Assembly (NCBI RefSeq): GCF_003121895.1
Contig: NZ_QEWW01000001.1
Coordinates: 620,001 to 684,000, forward strand
Source of the DNA: Ignatzschineria cameli
GTDB lineage: Bacteria; Pseudomonadota; Gammaproteobacteria; Cardiobacteriales; Wohlfahrtiimonadaceae
DNA length: 64,000 nucleotides
Direction of reading: 5' to 3'
The notes under the pieces were generated by a model. The model ran no database searches. It had not been told where the DNA came from and was given only the letters and a program-made list of their open reading frames with translations. Below are positions 42,459 through 51,896 of the stretch, one piece after another. The translations under genes and the position numbers were made by a program. The number at the start of each line of letters is the position of its first letter. The stretch's first letter is position 1.

Positions 42459-43487
42459 CTATTCATAGTTGAGCTTCATATCGCCTAACTTTAACCAGCC
42501 CTTCTGATAGAACCAATAAGTTAATAAGAGTGAGATAAATGCCGGTAAGATGAAGTGACAAACTAAGACATAGATAGCCGTTGTAATAGAGAATCCCATC
42601 GATTCAAATGCCATAAACTGCCCAACAAACCCACTTGTTCCCATCCCCGCTCCAGCGGCATTATTGGTCATCTTAAAGAGCACAACACCAATGGGCGCCG
42701 CTATCATCCCGGCAACGGTCGGTGGGATCAAAATTAAAGGTTTTCGAATAATATTTGCAATCTGTAACATCGAGGTCCCGACGCCTTGCGCGATTAAACC
42801 GCCAAAACCATTATCACGATAGCTACTTGTGGCAAAACCAACCATCTGAGCGCTACAACCTATAACTGCAGCCCCAGCGGCAAAACCATCTAAACCTAGC
42901 ATAAAGGAGAGTGCCGCACTAGAGATCGGCGCCGTTAATGCTAATCCCATCACTGTTGCCACTAAGATCGACATCACTAAAGGGCGTTGCTCTGTAGCCC
43001 AATTGATAAGATCCCCTAAACCACGCATTAGATCATGAATAGGGATACCAACCCATTTTGCGATCCAGAAACCGACGAAAAAAGCCATAAAGGGGACAAC
43101 AATGATATCGAGCTTTGTACTTTTATAGATCAATTTTGTCAATTCAACGGTAATTAGGACAGAAACATAGGCTCCCGCAGGTCCTCCAATATTATTACCA
43201 AATGCGCCCACAAAGACCGCAGAGAAGAGAATTAATGGAGGTGCCTTTAAGCTTGCGGCGATTGCCACTCCAATTGCGCCTCCCACAATCTCCGGTTTCA
43301 TAGCAAAACTTCCTAGCTCTACAAATGATTCCCACCCTAATTGTTGCCCTAATGTTTTGACAATAAGCCCCATCAAGAGTGATGAAAAGAGCCCTAACGC
43401 CATATAACTCAATGCATCGATAAAGTAGACTTTTGGGGATAGTGTGATCCCTTTGCCTGATAGATACCCCCGTACACTACGGCCCAT
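42459..43487 (-). CDS. PfoR/PTS EIIC-like membrane protein
   Basis: Polytopic inner-membrane protein of 342 residues. The frame is open to 43589, but an ATG at 43487 with AGGAG seven bases upstream (MGRSVRGYLSGKG) is the better start. It has eight to ten hydrophobic, glycine/alanine-rich segments, among them SYMALGLFSSLLMGLIVKTLG and GGPAGAYVSVLITVEL, and a C-terminal membrane segment followed by a basic tail. It resembles the PTS_EIIC_2/PfoR family, which lacks the phosphorylated cysteine domain of true PTS permeases. No PTS genes adjoin it. Substrate and role are unknown; it is 127 bp upstream of tpx on the same strand. Confidence 0.75.
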   Translation of the reverse strand: MGRSVRGYLSGKGITLSPKVYFIDALSYMALGLFSSLLMGLIVKTLGQQLGWESFVELGSFAMKPEIVGGAIGVAIAASLKAPPLILFSAVFVGAFGNNIGGPAGAYVSVLITVELTKLIYKSTKLDIIVVPFMAFFVGFWIAKWVGIPIHDLMRGLGDLINWATEQRPLVMSILVATVMGLALTAPISSAALSFMLGLDGFAAGAAVIGCSAQMVGFATSSYRDNGFGGLIAQGVGTSMLQIANIIRKPLILIPPTVAGMIAAPIGVVLFKMTNNAAGAGMGTSGFVGQFMAFESMGFSITTAIYVLVCHFILPAFISLLLTYWFYQKGWLKLGDMKLNYE

Positions 43488-43929
43488 TTTTTCTCTCCTC
43501 ATTTTGTGATGAATATATTTTTGACATGCGTATTTTGACGCACTAATTACGAAGCGCCCTAAAGCTTCCGCCTCAAAAGCCCCGATCAACCCTCTATATT
43601 GAACCTATCGCCTAAAATTTCAACTCTCAATTTAACTTTCTCCTGCAATCTCAATCATCTCTTCGGGCAATACACAAGGCATAATTAAGCATTATGGGAG
43701 TTTTTAAGTGCTTGTTATAATCTCTCTATTAATATCGCTATTGAATGTCGCTATTAATGTCACTATTACGTATCTTGATTAGCGTTCCTATGAATGTTTC
43801 TATTAAAGTTCCCATTAATATTTTCTATTGATACCACCATTGATGTCACTATATAGTTGATCTTAATATTGATATCTATCGATAGATCTATTTCGCTTCA
43901 CTCCTACCTACTGATAAAGAGAGGCCCGT
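43488..43929. other. Divergent spacer before the M20 gene
   Basis: 442 bases with a degenerate repeat at 43731-43767 and more decayed copies to about 43860. No supported ORF. Confidence 0.5.
43731..43767. repeat. 12-13 bp tandem repeat, three units
   Basis: AATATCGCTATTG, AATGTCGCTATT and AATGTCACTATT in tandem; decayed copies continue downstream. Confidence 0.75.
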
Positions 43930-45117
43930 ATGAATCATCTTAATACCAATCATCTACTACCTGGACTACAAACTATTGCGGAAGAGATGATGAAAATTCG
44001 TCAACAGATCCATCAACATCCGGAGTTGGGTTTTGAGGAATTTGAGACCGCTAAGCTTGTTGCAGAATCTCTAAAAAGCTGGGGCTATCATGTCGAAACA
44101 GGAATTGGTAAAACGGGTGTCGTAGGACAACTTAAAAAAGGGGATGGACCGAAGATTGGCATCCGTGCAGATATGGATGCATTAAAAATTAAGGAAGAGA
44201 ATCAACTTCCCTATAAGAGTCAAAGAGAAGGAATTATGCATGCCTGTGGCCATGATGGGCATACTGCAACTCTCCTTGCTGCTGCAAAATATATTGCGGA
44301 GAATCCCCACTTTAAGGGAACACTCAATCTCTTCTTTCAACCGGCAGAAGAGGAGCTAGGTGGCGCAAAAGCGATGATTGAGGCCGGCGCTTTGGAAAAG
44401 TTTCCCTGTGATGCAATCTTTGGATTTCATAATATGCCGGGATTTCCACTCGGTCACTTTGGATTTAAAGATGGTGCAGCATTAGCGTCATCAGATCGGG
44501 TTACGGTGAAGATCCAAGGAAAAGGGGGACATGCGGCTATGCCCCATTTTACAATTGACCCCATTGTTGTTGCCTCTTCAATTGTTCTTAATCTTCAATC
44601 GATTGTGGCACGTAATGTTTCACCTTTAGAGATGACCGTTATTTCAGTTGGATCTATTCATGGGGGAACAACTTTCAATGTTATTCCAGATAGTGTCACC
44701 CTTCAGCTCTCTGTTCGCAATCTTAATGCCGATGTTCAAGATCTAGTGGAGGAGCGCATTAAACAGCTCATTCAATCACAAGCAGCAAGCTATGGTGCAA
44801 CGGCAGAGATCAATTATGTGCGGGCCTATCCTATCCTTCACAATAGCGTAAAAGAGACTCAATTTGCTAAAGAAGTTGCGATCGACTGCTATGGTGAAGC
44901 GAAGATTATTCCTAACTTTCCAGCAATGACCGGGAGTGAAGATTTTGCCTTTTTCTCTCAACAGCTTCCCTCAAGTTATCTCTTTGTAGGGAATGGAACC
45001 GATGGTGCGCATGGCTGTTCTGTTCATAATCCTCACTATGACTTCAATGATCAGTTAATCCCTATTGTTGCTAACTATTGGGTAAATCTTCTCTATCGCT
45101 TCTGTCCTATCAACTAA
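43930..45117 (+). CDS. M20D amidohydrolase (hippurate hydrolase / N-acyl-amino-acid type)
   Basis: Metal-dependent amidohydrolase of 395 residues, cytoplasmic (no signal peptide). It has the M20D pattern: RADMDALKI, the metal-binding HACGHDGHTATLL, the catalytic glutamates of FFQPAEEELGGAKAMIEAG, the dimerisation domain (KIQGKGGHAAMPHFTIDPIVVASSIVLNLQ) and MTGSEDFAFFSQ. GAGAGG precedes the ATG. Relatives cleave hippurate (benzoylglycine), indole-3-acetyl amino acids or N-acetyl amino acids. No neighbour narrows it down, though hippurate hydrolysis would yield benzoate for an aromatic catabolic route. Confidence 0.88.
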   Translation: MNHLNTNHLLPGLQTIAEEMMKIRQQIHQHPELGFEEFETAKLVAESLKSWGYHVETGIGKTGVVGQLKKGDGPKIGIRADMDALKIKEENQLPYKSQREGIMHACGHDGHTATLLAAAKYIAENPHFKGTLNLFFQPAEEELGGAKAMIEAGALEKFPCDAIFGFHNMPGFPLGHFGFKDGAALASSDRVTVKIQGKGGHAAMPHFTIDPIVVASSIVLNLQSIVARNVSPLEMTVISVGSIHGGTTFNVIPDSVTLQLSVRNLNADVQDLVEERIKQLIQSQAASYGATAEINYVRAYPILHNSVKETQFAKEVAIDCYGEAKIIPNFPAMTGSEDFAFFSQQLPSSYLFVGNGTDGAHGCSVHNPHYDFNDQLIPIVANYWVNLLYRFCPIN

Positions 45118-45197
45118 TAGATTCTATGGGTTCACAGATTCATAGGCTCATAGGTTAAAAGATTTTACTTAAAGCTTATGACTTGGAAAAAAACAGG

Positions 45198-45857
45198 CTA
45201 GAAAGGTGGCGCTACCTTAAAGTGGAGTGCCTCTTTTGTTGAGGGATGAATAAATTTTAACTCAGAAGCGTGAAGCGCTAATCGCGCTCGCTGTTGCAAT
45301 GCTACACCTTGAGCATAGAAGCGATCGCCTAAGATCACATGCCCTAAGGAGAGCAGATGGACGCGCAATTGATGAGATCGTCCCGTTAAAGGATTGAGCG
45401 AAACGCGAGTAAAATTCTCCTGTCGATTACGAAAGAGGATCTGGTAAGCCGTGATTGCCTCTTTTCCTCGCTCGAAACAGACCATCTGTCTAGGCCGACG
45501 CTCCCAGTCACAGATCAGCGGAAGATGAATGATCCCTCCCTCCTCCTCCATAATGCCAAAGACATCAGCGATATAGCGCTTGTAAGTCTCTCGTTCCCGA
45601 AATTGACGTTTCAACTCTCGCTCCGCAGCTTTCGTCAAAGCAATTACTAAAATACCGCTTGTTGACATATCTAGTCGATGGACCGTCTCGGCAGTGGGAA
45701 ACTCCCACTGAACCCGCGTGATAATACTATCGTGAAGCTCAGCTCCTTTTCCAGGAACAGAGAGCAACTCTGCCGGTTTATCGACAACCATAATCTCCTC
45801 ATCTTGGTAGAGAATATTTAACCAAGGCTCGATGGGGGGATTATAATAAAATTCCAT
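45198..45857 (-). CDS. rluA: RluA-family pseudouridine synthase
   Basis: Modifies uridine in 23S rRNA and some tRNAs if it is true RluA. The 219 residues have no S4 domain, as in RluA. They start with NPPIEPWLNILYQDEEIMVVDKPAELLSVPG and carry the catalytic aspartate in HRLDMSTSGI near residue 63, the GRSHQLRVHL motif and a C-terminal LALHASELKFIHP. This is the second synthase in the window (rluD is the other). The RluA assignment rests on length and the lack of an S4 domain; another small member (TruC, RluE-like) is possible. Confidence 0.85.
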   Translation of the reverse strand: MEFYYNPPIEPWLNILYQDEEIMVVDKPAELLSVPGKGAELHDSIITRVQWEFPTAETVHRLDMSTSGILVIALTKAAERELKRQFRERETYKRYIADVFGIMEEEGGIIHLPLICDWERRPRQMVCFERGKEAITAYQILFRNRQENFTRVSLNPLTGRSHQLRVHLLSLGHVILGDRFYAQGVALQQRARLALHASELKFIHPSTKEALHFKVAPPF

Positions 45858-46056
45858 GTTAGATCTCCTAGATCTAGATCTCTATCAAAATGATGCCAAA
45901 GCGAATCACCTTGCCATCAATGGCGAACTTAGTGATGATATCACTATTGAAAAGCCTGCTAAATAAGTTTAATGAGGCAGATATCCTCTCTAGATTCGAG
46001 ATAATTAACGATAATAACTTTAACAAAGAAAGAATTTAACAAATTTGGAGAAAATA

Positions 46057-46368
46057 ATGTACAAACTACTCTTTTTTGTTCCTGATACACATTTAGAAAC
46101 AGTCAAAGAAGCAATCTTTGCCGCAAAAGGGGGTAAAATTGGCAACTATTCCCATTGTGCATGGCAGGTCTTAGGAGAAGGACAATTTAAACCACTTCCC
46201 GGCAGCAACCCCTACTCTGGAGAGATTGATCAATTAAAACGGGTTCCTGAATGGCGCGTGGAACTTGTTGTCGCTAAACCCTATATCCATGATGCAATTG
46301 CCGCTCTTAAATCAGCACATCCTTATGAAACGCCCGCCTATGATGTTATTGAACTTCTCCCTTTCTGA
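46057..46368 (+). CDS. Small YqfO-insert-domain protein
   Basis: Protein of 103 residues. The open frame starts at TTG 46045, but ATG 46057 has GGAG just upstream and is preferred. It begins YKLLFFVPDTHLETVKEAIFAAKGGKIGNYSHCAWQVLGEGQF and ends HPYETPAYDVIELL, the ferredoxin-like, CutA-type fold found as the central insert of some NIF3/YqfO-family proteins. Here it is free-standing. A NIF3-family gene without the insert is at 57868 in this window, so a trans arrangement is possible. The molecular function of the fold is not established. Confidence 0.85.
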   Translation: MYKLLFFVPDTHLETVKEAIFAAKGGKIGNYSHCAWQVLGEGQFKPLPGSNPYSGEIDQLKRVPEWRVELVVAKPYIHDAIAALKSAHPYETPAYDVIELLPF

Positions 46369-46634
46369 TTTAACAAAATAAAAAATACAAAATAGAAGGT
46401 GCGTGAAAAATAGAATAGATGAGAAAAAGAGACAAGAGAAAAGAGAGATCTTCACATCTCCACTGACTAACTATAATAAGCTTTATCATCTTTATAAGCT
46501 TTATAAGCTAGTGAATGGATTATGAAGTATCTCTCTTCTAACAGCTGACTAGTATCGGCTAGTATCTGACTAATAACGTCATCAATCAGGATGGCTACCC
46601 ATGATGATCGATGAATATTATCAATAAGTCTTTA

Positions 46635-49600
46635 TTAGATACCCTCTTCTTTTGCCTTCTCTTCTAAAACATAGCTCAACCAGTGAGAAGAGATAATATC
46701 TGGCAATCTATTTTGACTTGTACGGGCTGTTAAGTTGTCTAAGTCTACAGCTTTTAATGGCTGATCTTGCTGCGAACAGGTAAAGACCGCTTTAGTTCGT
46801 TCTCCCGTTGCAGGATCAACTTGCCACTGTAGACACTGACCACATACCCCTTTCATCATACATTGCATCGGGCTACCGATAGTTCCGGTGACATGCAGAT
46901 CCTCTTTAAAGAGATCTTTAAGTGATCCACCTTCAGAGAGCTCTTTTTGGAAACCTTTTAACATGCCGGTAGAACCCATCGCCATTAAGCGATCAACTTC
47001 ACCCATATCAACAATTCCCTCTTCATTGAGCGATTTGATAAGCTTAATCACATCCCATTCAACAACAGAGTGATCTTGAGGACGACGTGCTTCAATAGGA
47101 TCCCCTTTGCCTACCGCCCAGATAATTTGATCTGCACCCTCTTCTAGCTCATCCATATGATCCACATCATTTTTAGAACCCATTGCCGCAATATAGATCA
47201 CCTTATTGCCGGCACTTCGAAGAGCAAAGCCGATATCGAGCATCACCGCTGCGCCCCAGCGCCCTGCCACTACTAAAATAGTTTTACCTGAGGGTAATTT
47301 AGTAGGAGCACCTGTAGGTCCGGCGAGAACAACTTGATCTCCCGGTTTTAATGATGGAATCAATCTTTGACCCGTTCCCCATTGGAAGACCAGTAGACGA
47401 ATCGCATCTTCTGTAGAGCCTGTTCCTGAAACTGTTAAAAGCGGAATCTGCAGACGGGTTCCGGCAACAATTTCGCTTCCTGTTTCAAAAGTCTGCATCC
47501 GGAAAAATTGCCCTGGCTTAAAGTTTTTAGCCGCCATAGGTGCTTTTACCCAAACCTCACAAACAGTTGGGTTAGAGGCATCGATCGACTGAATCGTTGC
47601 CGTTAAGCCCTCTTTCATCTCTAAAGAGAGAATATTATTAGACTTACTATTTTCAGGTAGACGATCGAGTGCTTGCATAATAATGCGCGATGACTTTTTC
47701 GCACTTGCAATTGCTTTAACCACATTACCATTGAAAACAGGATGTGTATCACCAATATAGGAGACGCGCTTCTCGCCACGACGATAAGAGGTAAAAGGTG
47801 CAAAAGCCTCTTTATTATTTGTACCCCATTGATATGGAACGAGATTGCCATCAAGATCATATCCTTGGAAATGATGCTTCTCTTCGATCTCAATTGAACC
47901 GGGATATTCAGTACCATAAATAGTATTTGGAGAAGTTCCTGCCGCCACTAATACCGCTCTTGCCGGAACAACAACTTCCTCCTCACCCGATTTGGTAAAG
48001 CGGATTGCTTTCACATGTCCATGCTGATCAAGCTCAACGCCTAATGGATTGAGCTCTTCTCCAAAATGGATACCCTCTTCAAAAGCTTTGGTGACCTCTT
48101 CATGGTTGAGAGTATAAGCTGGAGATTCCTGCAATGTTCTCCGATAGGCAATCATTACACCACCCCACTTCTGCAATAGGGGGTTAAAATCTGGCGCTTC
48201 GCCGGCAGCTGCTGCACGTTCACGTTCAGCGCGCACTTCTCGACCATGAGTCAAAAACTCTGTTAAGGTCTCATCATCTTCTGGAGAGAGATTCTCACGG
48301 ATCTTCTCTTCCCCTAAAATTTCTACTCGATGAAGCACCTTCTCTACCTGCTTAATATAGTAGGCTTGAACCTCTGTTGCTGTATCGATGGCAGTTAAAC
48401 CACCTCCGATAACAACTGCCGGAAGACGTACTTGTAAGTTAGCAATTGAGCTATCTTTAGCGGCACCTGTTAGCTGCATCGCCATTAAGAAGTCAGAGGC
48501 TTGTTTCATCCCTTTTGCTAAGGAGTTATCAATCTTTAAAACTCTAGGAAGACCGGCACCAACTGCGAGCGATACATGGTCAAAGCCAAGATCGAAAGCA
48601 TCTTCTAATGTTAATGTTCCCCCTAAACGGACACCGCCATAGATCTCTACATTGCGACGACGTGCCAAAGTCAGATAGATCAATTTTAGGAAGTTTTTAT
48701 CCCAACGTACCGTAATTCCATACTCGGCTACGCCACCAAATCCTGCAAGGATACGATCACCTAAGCGCTCTTCAAGATCATCCCAATTTCTAACTGGTTG
48801 CGTTAAGATCTCAGCGGGAAGAGGCTCAATCTTCAATCCATCAATTCCCACTACATGACAGCCTTGTTGTGAAAGGTAGTGCGTCATGGTAAAGCCTGCG
48901 GGGCCCATTCCTGCCACCAATACTTTACGGCCATTCTCCTCCGCTGGAAGGTAATCTTCACGTTTAAGAGGATTCCAACGCGCCAATAAGTTATAGATCT
49001 CGACCCCATAAGGAAGATCTAATACTGTTGATAAGACGCCTGTCTCAATTTGTGGAATATTAACTGGCTCCGCGCGCTGATAGATACACGATTTCATACA
49101 ATCATTACAGATACGATGTCCCGTTGCCGGCACCATAGGATTCTCTACCATAGTGATTGCAAGCGAACCGATCGAGAGCCCCTCTTTCTCTAATCGTTGC
49201 ATCTCTGAGATCATCTCATCTAATGGGCAACCTGTTAATGTCTCATTGAAGGGATTTTTACGGAAACCTTGCTCAGGCTCCCCTTTTTTCACCGGGAAGC
49301 CGATACTACAAAAATCACCATCATGATCATGACAATATTTACAATAAGCAATCTCACTTGCGATCCCATAACGATCCATTCGCTGGTCTGTCAGATCAAA
49401 GCCATCTCGCTTACGAAGTGGTCGGCTTCCAACCCTCACAGGAATTCCCTGGAAAGAGCGCTCTTCTGTGGCAACTAGATGATCAAAGTCGAGACGGGCA
49501 GGAAATTTAAAAGTGATCCAATCTTGAACGCGTGCAGCACCTTCAGGATCTTTCTCTGCTAAAGCACCCCATTGATGAATCGCAACGATCTCATCAGCAT

Positions 49601-50060
49601 CCTTTTCTAGATCAAGAGAGAGAGCATATTTTGCAATTTTGGCTTCTAATTCGGGATCTTGATCAGAAACGCCAATCTTTTTCAGAAGCTCTGCATGATG
49701 CTCAGCGAAAGTTCCCTCAATCTCTTGACGGTATCGTTTAGCACCTCGCTGTATAAATTGCTCTTTAAAGAGCATCAATCGCTCATAACGCTTTGCGCGA
49801 TCAATTAATGCTTCACTCTCCTTCTCAATATGAAAGAGCTCTGCGATAAATCGGTTGAGATGAGCACCTAATTCAATTTGAAATTCAGACTCTTCAATTG
49901 CAGTAAATTCTGCTTCTCCACGACGCCACTGTAGTAGGGTCGATAGAGTCTCTTCAGGGAGAATTTGCTGATAAAGGGTATCAATCTCTACTAACCCTTC
50001 TCGCTTCTGTAGGTCTTGAAAGCTCAAGCCATATCGCTGCAATCGTTCATCTAATGCCAT
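46635..50060 (-). CDS. Giant GltD/PyrK-type fused flavin and Fe-S oxidoreductase
   Basis: Cytoplasmic multi-domain oxidoreductase of 1,141 residues; start chosen at 50060 (AGAGG seven bases upstream) rather than the frame opening at 50183. Residues 1-230 are charged and helical, unrecognised. Cys clusters follow: C240, C243, C251, C278, and C318, C321, C325, typical of the GltD-type N-terminal iron-sulfur region. Then a pyridine-nucleotide oxidoreductase with GMGPAG (about 384) and a second GGGLTAIDTATEV NAD site. Next a ferredoxin-reductase-like FAD/NAD domain (GPTGAP ... VVAGRWGAAVML), and last a PyrK-like 2Fe-2S motif, CMMKGVCGQCLQW plus FTC. Substrate is unknown. It is downstream of recX, about 150 bp apart. 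Confidence 0.82.
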   Translation of the reverse strand: MALDERLQRYGLSFQDLQKREGLVEIDTLYQQILPEETLSTLLQWRRGEAEFTAIEESEFQIELGAHLNRFIAELFHIEKESEALIDRAKRYERLMLFKEQFIQRGAKRYRQEIEGTFAEHHAELLKKIGVSDQDPELEAKIAKYALSLDLEKDADEIVAIHQWGALAEKDPEGAARVQDWITFKFPARLDFDHLVATEERSFQGIPVRVGSRPLRKRDGFDLTDQRMDRYGIASEIAYCKYCHDHDGDFCSIGFPVKKGEPEQGFRKNPFNETLTGCPLDEMISEMQRLEKEGLSIGSLAITMVENPMVPATGHRICNDCMKSCIYQRAEPVNIPQIETGVLSTVLDLPYGVEIYNLLARWNPLKREDYLPAEENGRKVLVAGMGPAGFTMTHYLSQQGCHVVGIDGLKIEPLPAEILTQPVRNWDDLEERLGDRILAGFGGVAEYGITVRWDKNFLKLIYLTLARRRNVEIYGGVRLGGTLTLEDAFDLGFDHVSLAVGAGLPRVLKIDNSLAKGMKQASDFLMAMQLTGAAKDSSIANLQVRLPAVVIGGGLTAIDTATEVQAYYIKQVEKVLHRVEILGEEKIRENLSPEDDETLTEFLTHGREVRAERERAAAAGEAPDFNPLLQKWGGVMIAYRRTLQESPAYTLNHEEVTKAFEEGIHFGEELNPLGVELDQHGHVKAIRFTKSGEEEVVVPARAVLVAAGTSPNTIYGTEYPGSIEIEEKHHFQGYDLDGNLVPYQWGTNNKEAFAPFTSYRRGEKRVSYIGDTHPVFNGNVVKAIASAKKSSRIIMQALDRLPENSKSNNILSLEMKEGLTATIQSIDASNPTVCEVWVKAPMAAKNFKPGQFFRMQTFETGSEIVAGTRLQIPLLTVSGTGSTEDAIRLLVFQWGTGQRLIPSLKPGDQVVLAGPTGAPTKLPSGKTILVVAGRWGAAVMLDIGFALRSAGNKVIYIAAMGSKNDVDHMDELEEGADQIIWAVGKGDPIEARRPQDHSVVEWDVIKLIKSLNEEGIVDMGEVDRLMAMGSTGMLKGFQKELSEGGSLKDLFKEDLHVTGTIGSPMQCMMKGVCGQCLQWQVDPATGERTKAVFTCSQQDQPLKAVDLDNLTARTSQNRLPDIISSHWLSYVLEEKAKEEGI

Positions 50061-50209
50061 CTCTATTCCTCTAAAATCAACTGAATTCAACTGAAAATAA
50101 TTTTGCTTATTATACCCATTTTTTAAATAAAACGAGGAAGTTAGATCAAAAGCGATCAAACTTCCTTCTACAATTTTGTGCAAGTGAGTGAAAAAAACAC
50201 CTCAATACT

Positions 50210-50776
50210 TCAATCAGCGCTACTAAATCCCCGCCGATAGAGCGCGGCACGATATTTAAAGGGATCAGTATGACGTATTTTTCGGGCTGCAACCTTCTCC
50301 GCTTTTTCCCAATCGATCTCTCGGAAAGCTTCATTAATAAAGCGATTGGGAATTTGATGCTCTGCACTCAACTCATAGCGGACACGAATCGGCCCATACC
50401 CTAAATCAGCACGATTTTTTGCATAACTATAGGCAAAGCGCTCAAGGCTTAAATAACCTTGATCTTCAAGCCATGTAATTAAGAGATCGAGCAACCACTC
50501 AGGAACACTTCTTTGTCGAAGTTTTTGTCGCAACTCCACATCGCTATGCTCACGCCGCACGAGAAAATTCATCGCCCGCTCTCGCCAATAGCGCCACTCC
50601 TCCATCAGATCCTTTTCTGCTTCTATCTCTCTCTCAGGCGAACCTTGATGAAAATTTTGATAGTGCATCAATAGCGATTCATCATCAATAACAACTCTTT
50701 TTTTTGAGTGCTCTTCGCGCTTACTTTGGCTCTCAGCAATCATCTTCTCGATCATTTGTCGCTTATCGCTACTCAT
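50210..50776 (-). CDS. recX: Regulatory protein RecX
   Basis: Negative regulator of RecA filaments. The 188-residue product has an acidic/charged N-terminal 60 residues and then three tandem three-helix repeats (RREHSDVELRQKLRQRSVPEWLLDLLITWLEDQGYLSLERFAYSYAKNRADLGYGPIRVRYEL), with the diagnostic RSVPEWLL and GPIRVRYEL segments. Its ATG overlaps the stop of the preceding gene (ATGA), with GGAGG upstream, so it is translationally coupled. recA is not adjacent, which is unusual. Confidence 0.9.
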   Translation of the reverse strand: MSSDKRQMIEKMIAESQSKREEHSKKRVVIDDESLLMHYQNFHQGSPEREIEAEKDLMEEWRYWRERAMNFLVRREHSDVELRQKLRQRSVPEWLLDLLITWLEDQGYLSLERFAYSYAKNRADLGYGPIRVRYELSAEHQIPNRFINEAFREIDWEKAEKVAARKIRHTDPFKYRAALYRRGFSSAD

Positions 50777-51447
50777 TCCTCCTCCTTAGGGCCGATCGAA
50801 AGAAGATCGAGTCGTCCTCTTCTACTTCGATATTGATCAAGCTCTTCAGAGATTGAACCAATAATACGGCTTGCAGCACTACGGCGCCTCTCTTCAGCCG
50901 CCTCTTTAGCTGCTTGCTCTTCTCGCCGTTTCTTCCGAAATGCCGCTTTCTCCTCTTTCGATTTCATCGGCACCGATTTGATCGCCATCAAGGCTTCTAA
51001 CTCCTGCTGGTAGAGTTTATCGTAAGGATTTTCTGGCATCACAGCGATCCTAAACCCTGGGATTTTCCAGCGCTTTTTAGAGATCTTATTGAGATGATTC
51101 TCCAATGAGTTATGAATCTCTTTCTGATAAAAGGTAAATGCCATGCGATATTCCGGCCGTGTAGTTCCGATTACCCAATAACGTTTGCCGATGGTGGAGA
51201 TAAAGAGCTTTCCCTTTAATCGAGGCGGCAAGAAAGCCTGAAACCACGGTTCAATATAGGTCAGTTGCAAAGATCTTTTTAGATAGATCGTCAAGACTTG
51301 ATAAGGGTTAAGATCACTCCGTTTACGTGATAACTGCCCAATTTCAGCCTGAACATTACGTAATTTACTCTTAACAACCCGCTTCTCATCCAATTTTTTA
51401 CGGGGGACAATGTGATCATCCCACGGATTTAGCTCATTTTTTTTCAT
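50773..51447 (-). CDS. DciA/DUF721-like protein, tentative
   Basis: Protein of 224 residues starting at ATG 51447 (an earlier TTG start at 51465 is possible but poorly placed). The central part (about 60-150, NPYQVLTIYLKRSLQLTYIEPWFQAFLPPRLKGKLFISTIGKRYWVIGTT) has the pattern of a DciA-type DnaB-loader domain: a helical start, then two strands and a helix. The C-terminal third is a very charged K/E/R/A-rich coiled-coil-like tail (KAAFRKKRREEQAAKEAAEERRR). The DciA assignment is inference. It overlaps recX by four bases, suggesting a functional link with DNA replication or repair. Confidence 0.5.
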   Translation of the reverse strand: MKKNELNPWDDHIVPRKKLDEKRVVKSKLRNVQAEIGQLSRKRSDLNPYQVLTIYLKRSLQLTYIEPWFQAFLPPRLKGKLFISTIGKRYWVIGTTRPEYRMAFTFYQKEIHNSLENHLNKISKKRWKIPGFRIAVMPENPYDKLYQQELEALMAIKSVPMKSKEEKAAFRKKRREEQAAKEAAEERRRSAASRIIGSISEELDQYRSRRGRLDLLSIGPKEEE

Positions 51448-51896
51448 AGTGATTATTATACGCAATAAGTATGATAAAAATCTATCATTACACCTCTATC
51501 AAAATTGATGGTAAGCTACTCCATATAGGGATTTGTTTAAGACATATCCCTCTTTTTATCTTCTTTTATGTAGTAGATTCGTAGTAAAATAAGCGCAAAT
51601 AGACGCAAAGCTAATATAAAACTCACAATCGTCTTGAAGTTAAATTGGCAGTTTGTCTTACTAAAGCTTGTCTTACTAAATGATTTAAAATGATTTGCCG
51701 AGTGACTTACCAAATAATCTTATTAACTTATTAATAGGTCAACTACTTTGTAAAATAGCGTTAAAAAGAGGGTTTTCACTCAAACAATAGAGCCTCAAGT
51801 AGAGAGAAAAATTTCTAAATTATTATTCTAAAATGCGTTATGATAATGACGCTTTCAACCTTCCCAATTACCTAGCTAATATAGGAGCTCCCTGAC
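51448..51896. other. Divergent spacer before the GltS-domain gene
   Basis: 449 AT-rich bases without a gene. A TATAAT lies 12 bases before the DciA-like ATG on the minus strand, which would give an almost leaderless message. A TTATGATAATG block near 51838-51848 may be the -10 of the plus-strand gene. Confidence 0.45.
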
